From Candidatus Methanoperedens sp. (GTDB lineage: Archaea; Halobacteriota; Methanosarcinia; Methanosarcinales; Methanoperedenaceae): 6,025 bases of DNA. This document shows positions 1-4,560 of this stretch, piece by piece (the first letter of the stretch is position 1; each line of letters starts with the position of its first letter). The translations under genes and the position numbers were made by a program. The notes beneath the pieces were generated by a model, which saw only the letters and a program-made list of their open reading frames with translations, was not told the DNA's origin and ran no database searches. The stretch lies in NCBI GenBank assembly GCA_028679855.1, contig JAJRAP010000218.1:1-6025 (forward strand). Reading direction: 5' to 3'.

Positions 1-429
1 AGCGCAGGCAGAAGATGCTTCTTTTGAACTTGATATGTGATCATAGACCTCATCAAGATGTCCAGCAATCCAGGTCTTATCAAGATACCTTCCGATAACA
101 CCGGTTGATGCAACGCCGATCTCTTCGGGGCTGCATTTCAGTTTTTTTGACAGTAGCCCTGCCATCCATCTTGCATCCTCGATGCCCTTCTCGCCTGTGA
201 ACGCATTGGCGCATCCGCTGTTGGCAATTATGGCTTTCAAATCTCCTTTTGATAGTGCTTCCCGCGTGATAATAAGGGGAGCGGCTATGACTTTGTTTCG
301 CGTGAAAACACCCGTTGTGGCAAGCTCCCTTGCATCCGCGACCATTATTGCAAGACCGTTCTTTCCCTGCTTTATGCCGTTCGCTTTGACTCCCCTGACC
401 GCGCAGATGCCGCCTTCAACGTGTTTCAT
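1..429 (-). CDS. argJ: Glutamate N-acetyltransferase ArgJ, N-terminal part (cut by window edge)
   Basis: ArgJ moves the acetyl group from N-acetylornithine to glutamate, giving ornithine in the acetyl-recycling arginine pathway; some members also use acetyl-CoA. The 143 visible residues run from ATG at 429 to the left edge. They show the family's opening GVKANGIK block (residues 13-20), KNGLAIM (23-29), the ANSGCANAFTGEKG block (69-82), and ASTGVIG (107-113), whose Thr109-Gly110 pair corresponds to the oxyanion-hole residues. Full-length ArgJ is about 400 residues, so the self-cleavage site and the catalytic Thr of the beta chain lie outside the window. The gene starts 6 nt after the CBS gene's stop. 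An AGGA (443-440) about 10 nt upstream is a fair ribosome site. It is the last visible gene of the DUF123-argC-CBS-argJ operon. Identification is firm; whether it is mono- or bifunctional cannot be told. Confidence 0.95.
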   Translation of the reverse strand, partial: MKHVEGGICAVRGVKANGIKQGKNGLAIMVADARELATTGVFTRNKVIAAPLIITREALSKGDLKAIIANSGCANAFTGEKGIEDARWMAGLLSKKLKCSPEEIGVASTGVIGRYLDKTWIAGHLDEVYDHISSSKEASSACA

Positions 430-435
430 ATATAA

Positions 436-909
436 TTATTCCTGTTCTTTTGATAAGCACCTGATTATATCGCTTCTCACCAGTATACCGACCAGTTTTC
501 CGTTTTCAATAACAGGAAGCCTGTTTACCCTGTATTTGACCATCATGTTGGATGCATCCTCTAAAGTTGAATCTGGTGATATGGAATAAATTTTCTTTTT
601 CATGATATCCCGCACAGGCTTCATACGAATGTCCTCAAGTGCTTTCTTGAATTCTTCAAACCTTATTACGCTCCTTAGGGGCATCTCGATTATCTCGAAT
701 GGGCTTGGAAGTAACATATCAACTGAGATTTCAGGCGTCTTAAATAATTTTAGCAGATCTGTTTCTGACACTATTCCGACCACTTTCTCATTTTCGACCA
801 CAGGCATGCCGCTTATGTGGTTATTCTTGAACAAATCCACGAGTGTGCTTACAGGGTCATCTGGCTTGCATGTAATTACATCAATATTCATTGCATCTTT
901 TACTTTCAT
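436..909 (-). CDS. Two-CBS-domain protein within the arginine operon
   Basis: This is a stand-alone protein of 157 residues made of two CBS motifs (about 1-57 and 98-153) joined by a linker that contains a proline-rich PSPFEIIEMP stretch. Paired CBS motifs usually form a Bateman module that binds adenosine nucleotides or SAM-like ligands. CBS1 has the full ligand motif in GIVSETD (45-51; Ser48, Asp51). CBS2 keeps the Asp in GILVRSD (141-147; Asp147) but has Val where Ser/Thr is usual, so one of the two sites may be weak. No DNA-binding, transporter or enzyme domain is present. I chose ATG at 909 because GAGG (919-916) sits 6 nt upstream and the protein then opens with MKVKDAM, typical of the family. 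An ATG at 921 overlapping argC's TGA, or a longer start at 942, is possible but lacks a ribosome site. Its place between argC and argJ suggests, but does not show, a role in sensing energy state for arginine synthesis. Confidence 0.9.
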   Translation of the reverse strand: MKVKDAMNIDVITCKPDDPVSTLVDLFKNNHISGMPVVENEKVVGIVSETDLLKLFKTPEISVDMLLPSPFEIIEMPLRSVIRFEEFKKALEDIRMKPVRDIMKKKIYSISPDSTLEDASNMMVKYRVNRLPVIENGKLVGILVRSDIIRCLSKEQE

Positions 910-915
910 ATAGTT

Positions 916-919
916 CCTC
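916..919 (-). promoter_or_regulatory. Shine-Dalgarno site of the CBS gene
   Basis: GAGG read on the minus strand lies 6 nt before ATG at 909 and overlaps argC's stop codon. It decides the start: the two upstream in-frame ATGs (921 and 942) have no comparable site. Confidence 0.6.
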
Positions 920-1928
920 ATGGAGCTGTCGCAGGTGTCCACAGACCCATCGTCTCATCTAATCCGAACATAAGGTTCATATTCTGTATTGCCTGGCCGG
1001 ACGCTCCTTTAACAAGATTGTCTATTGCAGATATAATAACTATTCGGTCACTACCCTGTTCGATCTCAAAACCGATATCGCAGAAATTTGAACCGCGCAC
1101 GCTGCTCAGCATTGGTATTCCTTTAATGAGTCTTATAAAGGGATTGTTTTTATAAAAATTAGTATAAATATCTGTTAATTCGTTTATATCAATTTCTTTT
1201 TTAACGAAAATATGCGCTGTAGTCAGTATCCCGCGCACTGAAGGTATCACATGGGGAGTAAAGCTGATCTTTTTTAGCTTCTCATCAAGACGCGTAAGTT
1301 CCTGCACAATTTCAGCGCGGTGGCGGTGATTTGTAAGCTTGTATGCCTGGATATTCTCAGCCATGTTGGGATAATGGGATACTATGGAGGGTTCTGCGCC
1401 TGCGCCTGATACACCGCTTTTTGAATCAAAGACCGCGCGGTCGATGAGCCCCGCATCAGCTAGAGGTGCGGCTGCTAGTGATGCTCCTGTGGGGTAGCAT
1501 CCCGGGTTTGCGATAAAGCTCTGTTTTGAAACCTCGGGATGAAGTTCCGGGATCCCATAAACCGCTTCCCTTGGGTCTGTGTGCTTAATTTTATACACTT
1601 TTTCGAAAACATCGGTCTTTAGCCGATAATCCGCGCTCAGGTCTATCACTTTCACGCCCGCTTTAATAAGTGCGGGAACGACCTGCATTGCAGTGCCATG
1701 CGGGACTGCCGTGAACACTATGTCAGAGCGGGATGCCACGTTTTCCATGTTCAGGTCTTCAAATTCAAGGTCGTAAATTTTTCGAAGATGGGTATGAGTA
1801 TCGCTTACTTTCTGTCCTTTCCTGCTTCGCGACGTAACTGCGACAACATTTGCCTTATGATGGCTAGCAAGCAGGCGCATCAGTTCACCGCCTGTGTATC
1901 CAGAACCACCGATAATTCCTATGTCCAT
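918..1928 (-). CDS. argC: N-acetyl-gamma-glutamyl-phosphate reductase ArgC
   Basis: ArgC performs the NADPH-dependent reduction of N-acetyl-glutamyl-5-phosphate to the semialdehyde, the third step from glutamate to ornithine, in the cytoplasm. The 336-residue product has the usual length. The Rossmann dinucleotide loop GGSGYTGGEL is at 7-16 and AVPHGTA at 74-80. The catalytic cysteine is Cys144 in NPGCYPT, followed by SGVSGAGAEP (171-180) and the HRH triplet at 201-203 that carries the catalytic histidine. All family landmarks are intact. It starts at ATG 8 nt after the DUF123 gene's stop with no visible Shine-Dalgarno sequence, so it is probably translated by coupling to the upstream gene. 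With argJ two genes downstream it forms an arginine-biosynthesis operon; argB, argD and argF are not in this window. Confidence 0.97.
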   Translation of the reverse strand: MDIGIIGGSGYTGGELMRLLASHHKANVVAVTSRSRKGQKVSDTHTHLRKIYDLEFEDLNMENVASRSDIVFTAVPHGTAMQVVPALIKAGVKVIDLSADYRLKTDVFEKVYKIKHTDPREAVYGIPELHPEVSKQSFIANPGCYPTGASLAAAPLADAGLIDRAVFDSKSGVSGAGAEPSIVSHYPNMAENIQAYKLTNHRHRAEIVQELTRLDEKLKKISFTPHVIPSVRGILTTAHIFVKKEIDINELTDIYTNFYKNNPFIRLIKGIPMLSSVRGSNFCDIGFEIEQGSDRIVIISAIDNLVKGASGQAIQNMNLMFGLDETMGLWTPATAP

Positions 1929-1936
1929 GTTATTAT

Positions 1937-2326
1937 CTAAATGGTGTTGCTAATAATGATACTTTCGTTTCCTGAAAAGAATAAATGTGCAGGGCATGAG
2001 CAATCGCTGCATCCGAACCCGGGAATGCCAACACAGAACTCTCCCACTGCCTTTGCAACACTGCATTCGATACTTTCTTCAGTGGGTATTAGCATGGCGC
2101 TCACAACTTCAGAATGGGGTAAGAGATAATCGATGTGCCATTTTCTTGTCATGTTCTTGCCTGAAGCAACATTGAAATGCCTTGTTACGCGTTTGAAACC
2201 TCCTGTTCCAAGTGCAGAACCGATGTATGCATAATAACCTTTTTTGAACCGGATGTTTCCCAGTTTTCCCACTCGAATGACAGTATCTTTATCAATTTTC
2301 AGTTTCAGGACGTAAACCCCTTTCAT
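1937..2326 (-). CDS. DUF123 (GIY-YIG-like) protein
   Basis: This 129-residue protein matches the DUF123 family, now usually described as a GIY-YIG-like nuclease fold. The signature GYYAYIGSA is at 30-38, followed by Arg46 and the Arg49-His50 pair. WHIDYLL is at 63-69, and a conserved cysteine-rich end FGCSDCSCPAHLF spans 104-116 (Cys106, Cys109, Cys111), which could bind a metal. The family is common in archaea, usually as a short single-domain protein. Nuclease activity is inferred from the fold and is not established. It is the first gene of the arginine operon, 8 nt before argC, but no link to arginine is evident. ATG at 2326 has no Shine-Dalgarno sequence; the box A about 25 nt upstream points to a leaderless message, which supports this start. 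Confidence 0.88.
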   Translation of the reverse strand: MKGVYVLKLKIDKDTVIRVGKLGNIRFKKGYYAYIGSALGTGGFKRVTRHFNVASGKNMTRKWHIDYLLPHSEVVSAMLIPTEESIECSVAKAVGEFCVGIPGFGCSDCSCPAHLFFSGNESIIISNTI

Positions 2327-2346
2327 GGTTAGAACATATCTTTTTC

Positions 2347-2356
2347 ATTTAAAAAT
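2347..2356 (-). promoter_or_regulatory. Box A (TATA) promoter of the DUF123-argC-CBS-argJ operon
   Basis: ATTTTTAAAT read on the minus strand is centred about 25 nt before ATG 2326. Archaeal transcription normally starts about 25-27 nt after the box A centre, so the message would begin at or within a base or two of the start codon. That leaderless reading fits the missing Shine-Dalgarno sequence. Confidence 0.55.
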
Positions 2357-2390
2357 GTATCCTGTTTAAACGCCAAAGATATATGGGAGC

Positions 2391-2407
2391 AGCTTCATTT
2401 GGAAGCT
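2391..2407. repeat. Short inverted repeat in the divergent promoter region
   Basis: AGCTTC (2391-2396) and GAAGCT (2402-2407) are perfect complements separated by 5 nt. They lie between the leftward operon promoter and the rightward tRNA-Leu box A, directly upstream of the latter. It could be an operator half-site pair or chance; a 6+6 repeat is short. Confidence 0.3.
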
Positions 2408-2417
2408 ATTGCACGGA

Positions 2418-2424
2418 TATAAAA
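2418..2424 (+). promoter_or_regulatory. Box A promoter of tRNA-Leu
   Basis: TATAAAA is centred 29 nt before the first base of the tRNA at 2450. This places the predicted transcription start about 2-4 nt upstream of the mature 5' end, the usual arrangement for an archaeal tRNA gene. Confidence 0.65.
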
Positions 2425-2449
2425 CTTACGCAATTCTATGGCGCAAAAT

Positions 2450-2534
2450 GCGAGGGTCGCCCAGTACGGTCAAAGGCGTTAGCTTTAGGGGCTAGTCCCG
2501 AAGGGGTTCGTGGGTTCAAATCCCATCCCTCGCA
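2450..2534 (+). tRNA. tRNA-Leu, anticodon UAG
   Basis: This 85-nt class II tRNA folds completely. The acceptor GCGAGGG pairs with CCCTCGC (2527-2533), and A2534 is the discriminator. The D stem is GCC/GGC (2459-2461 with 2475-2477). The anticodon stem TTAGC/GCTAG (2479-2483 with 2491-2495) has one G-T pair. The 7-nt loop TTTAGGG carries anticodon TAG at 2486-2488. A long variable arm with a CCC-GAA-GGG hairpin follows, as expected for leucine, then T arm GTGGG/CCCAT with loop TTCAAAT. No intron is present and CCA is not encoded. It reads CUN-type leucine codons. Confidence 0.96.
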
Positions 2535-2572
2535 TCTCTGATTATTTCTTGACAAATTACTCATGATAATAT

Positions 2573-2669
2573 CGATTGCCTTAAATAACAAGCTCTGGGT
2601 TTAATACACAGTGTAGGTGGCAGGCGCAGAGTTTCAATTTAGAGGAGTGGTTAATAAGGCAAACAATCG
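2573..2669 (+). ncRNA. Candidate structured RNA or leader element in the tRNA-Leu to split-barrel gap
   Basis: No protein is predicted here, but the sequence can fold into a closed multi-stem shape. Outer helix: 2573-2577 pairs with 2665-2669 and 2578-2583 (GCCTTA) with 2655-2660 (TAAGGC), separated by a 4-nt bulge at 2661-2664. TAAC 2586-2589 pairs with GTTA 2650-2653. Inside, AAGCTCTG (2590-2597) pairs with CAGAGTTT (2627-2634), and TACA (2605-2608) with TGTA (2612-2615) across a triloop. The G2592-T2632 pair works as G-U only on the plus strand. An A-rich run and a TCTTTTC tract follow (2677-2691). I recognise no known family. It could be an independent small RNA, part of the tRNA-Leu transcript, a 5' leader of the downstream gene, or a small inverted-repeat element. 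Confidence 0.3.
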
Positions 2670-2691
2670 CTTAAGCAAAAAATATCTTTTC

Positions 2692-2708
2692 AATATAATG
2701 AATATAAC
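2692..2708 (+). promoter_or_regulatory. Possible box A promoter of the split-barrel gene
   Basis: Two adjacent A+T-only stretches, AATATAAT (2692-2699) and AATATAAC (2701-2708), form an imperfect tandem. Either could be box A and would give a 5' leader of about 50-65 nt before ATG 2785, leaving room for the ribosome site there. The background is A+T-rich, so this is tentative. Confidence 0.35.
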
Positions 2709-2773
2709 CTACAGTAATATCACAACTCTTTTGAACTGCCAATAGAACCTCAAAAAGGTAGTAAAGTAGAATT

Positions 2774-2779
2774 GGGTGG
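2774..2779 (+). promoter_or_regulatory. Probable ribosome binding site of the split-barrel gene
   Basis: GGGTGG lies 5 nt before ATG 2785 and contains GGTG, complementary to the 3' end of archaeal 16S rRNA. It overlaps the alternative GTG start at 2776, so it favours the ATG. Confidence 0.45.
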
Positions 2780-2784
2780 CATAT

Positions 2785-3219
2785 ATGGAATTAGAAACTA
2801 AAATTCTGGAAGTTATTCGAGGACCAAAAATAGCCGCACTTGCAACTGTGAAGGAGGAATCAGGTAAAGTTTTACCCGCTGTGCGTTATATAGTAGCAAT
2901 GGGATTCGAGGATTTAAGCCTTATGGCCGCTACACGAAAAAGCTCGGGAAAGGTACAGGACATAAAGAAGAATCCAAATATCTCCTTGACAATTTGGAGC
3001 GGCAAAGATTTAATTCCGGAAGATTTAACAAAACCGTATGTGGTTATCAAAGGAAAAGCTGAATTAATTGATGACCTGGAAACAAAAAACAGATTCTGGA
3101 ATCCATACCTTGAAAATCACTTCAATGGAATAAACGATCCTGAATATGGCTTACTGAAATTTGTGCCTAACTCCATTGAATATTATCATGGAAACACGGT
3201 CAACATTTGGGCAAAATAA
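2785..3219 (+). CDS. Pyridoxamine-5'-phosphate-oxidase-like flavin split-barrel protein
   Basis: This 144-residue protein resembles the FMN-binding split-barrel (PNPOx-like) superfamily, general-stress-protein-26-type branch. The N-terminal helix leads into AALATVKEESGKVLPAVRYI (17-36), the first barrel strands. Next come ATRKSSGKVQDIKKNPNISLTI (49-70), the usual 'sample binds flavin, K-x-NP' region, then VIKGKAEL (87-94). The WNPYLENHFNGINDPEYGLLKFVPNSIEYY end (105-134) matches the family's FxGxxDPxYxLLKxxPxxIEYW pattern. Such proteins bind FMN, F420 or haem; substrate and ligand are unknown here. ATG 2785 is preferred because of GGGTGG 5 nt upstream; GTG 2776 would add three residues. It is the only plus-strand protein gene. 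It is visibly A+T-richer than its neighbours: 7 of 14 leucines are TTA, against a single TTA I found in enolase. Horizontal acquisition beside tRNA-Leu is possible. Confidence 0.85.
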   Translation: MELETKILEVIRGPKIAALATVKEESGKVLPAVRYIVAMGFEDLSLMAATRKSSGKVQDIKKNPNISLTIWSGKDLIPEDLTKPYVVIKGKAELIDDLETKNRFWNPYLENHFNGINDPEYGLLKFVPNSIEYYHGNTVNIWAK

Positions 3220-3259
3220 TTACCCAGATGACTGAGAAGAAATTCTTCGGATAATTGTA

Positions 3260-3276
3260 TACGCAAAAATTGCATA
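3260..3276 (-). terminator. Hairpin/oligo-T terminator after enolase
   Basis: Directly after enolase's TGA, TATGCAA (3276-3270) and TTGCGTA (3266-3260) on the minus strand can form a 7-bp stem with one G-T pair and a TTT loop, giving a run of five T. The G-T pair works only in the minus-strand transcript. It lies between convergent genes. Archaeal termination relies mainly on the T run, so the hairpin may be incidental. Confidence 0.4.
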
Positions 3277-4524
3277 TCAAAGCCTCATATAGCGCGCTGT
3301 TTTCCCCAGTTCTTCCTCGATCCTCAGCAGTTGATTATACTTGGCGTTTCGCTCGCTTCTTGCCGGCGCGCCTGTCTTTATCAGTTCGGCGCCAATCGCG
3401 ACCGCGATGTCGGCGATGGTGGTATCTTCGGTTTCTGCAGAGCGATGGCTCACGATAACTTTGTATTTGTTCTTCTGCGCAAGTCCCGCAGCGTCAAGAG
3501 CCTCAGACAGTGTGCCTATCTGGTTCACCTTGAGCAAAAGCGCATTCCCCGCTTTCATCTTTATACCCTTTTCAAGCCGCGCCACATTGGTCACGAAAAG
3601 GTCGTCGCCAATGATTATCGTGTCTTTGAGTTTCCCGGTCAGGGCGGCAAAATCTTCGAACGCCTCCTCCTCGAATGGGTCTTCGATAAAGAGGATGGGA
3701 TAGGTCTTAACAAGGTCCGAATAGAGTTCAAACATGTCGCCTGCAGAGTATGCTTTTCCATCGATGTTGTATTTGCCTTTCTTGTAGAACTCTGAGGCTG
3801 CTGAATCAAGCCCGATGCTTATCTTTTTGCCGTATCCTGCCTCTTCAATTGCGCTAGTTAAGGCATCAAGCGCATCAGTCGTATTCGTAAGCGGAGGAGC
3901 ATAGCCGCCCTCGTAACCCACGTTCACCGCAGAGTTGCCGTACTTTTTTACAAGTATGGCGCCAAGCGTGTGGTATGTCTCCGCTCCCATGCGAAGCGCC
4001 TCTGAAAAGGTTTTTGCTCCCCTGGGCTGTATCATGAACTCCTGTATCGCAAGCTCGTTCCCAGCGTGCTTTCCTCCGTTTATGACATTCATTGTCGGGA
4101 CGGGAAGCGTAAAAGCATTGGTACCTCCAAGATAGCGGTAAAGCGATATTCCAAGCGAATCCGCCGCTGCGTGACCAATCGCCAGCGATACGCCCAAAAT
4201 GGCATTGGCGCCGAGCCTTGATTTGGTGGGCGTGCCGTCAAGTTCCAGCATAATCATATCAAGTTCGCGCTGGTCGCACACGTCCATGCCGATGAGTGTG
4301 TCTTTTATCTCGGTATTTACATTCTTCACAGCCTTTGCAACGCCTTTTCCAAGATACCGTTTATCTTTATCCCTCAATTCAAGCGCTTCATAAGTGCCCG
4401 TGGAAGCTCCTGACGGCACGCTGGCTCTACCAGAGCCGTTTTCTGTAAAAACATCAACTTCTACCGTTGGGTTGCCGCGAGAATCAAGTATTTCTCGCGC
4501 ATGGAGATGCTCGATCGTGAACAA
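3277..4524 (-). CDS. eno: Enolase (phosphopyruvate hydratase)
   Basis: Enolase interconverts 2-phosphoglycerate and phosphoenolpyruvate in cytoplasmic glycolysis/gluconeogenesis and is Mg-dependent. The 415-residue protein is full length for an archaeal enolase. AREILDSRGNPTVE opens it (9-22), and the mobile loop SGAST is at 38-42. His153 is in GGKHAGN and Glu162 in QEFM. The catalytic acid/base residues are Glu205 and Lys332 (LLKVNQIGT). Metal ligands are Asp240, Glu281 (IEDPF) and Asp308 (GDDLFVTN). SHRS is at 359-362 and Lys383 is in IKTG. Two near-invariant positions differ: the usual VGDEGG reads VGYEGG (Tyr204) and SHRSGETED reads SHRSAETED (Ala363). The start is TTG, the only start codon before an in-frame upstream stop, backed by AGGTGAT just upstream. 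It lies 36 nt after the deaminase gene on the same strand with no clear promoter between, so co-transcription is likely. Confidence 0.97.
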   Translation of the reverse strand: MFTIEHLHAREILDSRGNPTVEVDVFTENGSGRASVPSGASTGTYEALELRDKDKRYLGKGVAKAVKNVNTEIKDTLIGMDVCDQRELDMIMLELDGTPTKSRLGANAILGVSLAIGHAAADSLGISLYRYLGGTNAFTLPVPTMNVINGGKHAGNELAIQEFMIQPRGAKTFSEALRMGAETYHTLGAILVKKYGNSAVNVGYEGGYAPPLTNTTDALDALTSAIEEAGYGKKISIGLDSAASEFYKKGKYNIDGKAYSAGDMFELYSDLVKTYPILFIEDPFEEEAFEDFAALTGKLKDTIIIGDDLFVTNVARLEKGIKMKAGNALLLKVNQIGTLSEALDAAGLAQKNKYKVIVSHRSAETEDTTIADIAVAIGAELIKTGAPARSERNAKYNQLLRIEEELGKTARYMRL

Positions 4525-4527
4525 TGT

Positions 4528-4534
4528 ATCACCT
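4528..4534 (-). promoter_or_regulatory. Strong Shine-Dalgarno site before enolase's TTG start
   Basis: AGGTGAT on the minus strand matches the anti-Shine-Dalgarno of archaeal 16S rRNA (ATCACCT) over seven bases, with GGTG 5 nt before the TTG at 4524. It is the best ribosome site in the window and supports the non-ATG start. Confidence 0.8.
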
Positions 4535-4560
4535 GAGGGACTAAATGGTTACTGTTGTAC

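Noticed and set aside
910..942. Longer CBS protein starts at ATG 942, or at ATG 921 in an ATGA overlap with argC's stop.
   Set aside because: Neither has a Shine-Dalgarno sequence, and the extra N-terminal residues do not resemble the family; GAGG 6 nt before ATG 909 fits better.
2563..2597. Box C/D guide RNA, from ATGATAA at 2563-2569.
   Set aside because: The C box is imperfect and no properly spaced CTGA D/D' boxes follow.
2729..2759. Two mutually exclusive small hairpins (TTTTGA/TCAAAA and ACCT/AGGT) before the split-barrel gene, suggesting an attenuator or riboswitch.
   Set aside because: Both stems are short and A+T-rich, with no recognisable ligand-binding fold; chance is the simpler reading.
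2776..2784. GTG start for the split-barrel gene three codons upstream.
   Set aside because: The GGGTGG ribosome-like site overlaps this GTG and is correctly spaced for ATG 2785. The nearest other purine-rich site is about 20 nt away.
3236..3248. Palindrome GAAGAAATTCTTC as a terminator of the split-barrel gene.
   Set aside because: The usable stem is only about 4 bp with a 5-nt loop, and no T run follows on the plus strand.
2527..3276. An integrated element using the tRNA-Leu 3' end as attachment site.
   Set aside because: I found no second copy of the tRNA 3' sequence downstream and no integrase gene, so only the composition argument remains.
3331..3795. Plus-strand open frames antisense to enolase, argC, the CBS gene and the deaminase.
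   Set aside because: They overlap strongly supported minus-strand genes, have no recognisable domains, and look like frame shadows of biased codons.
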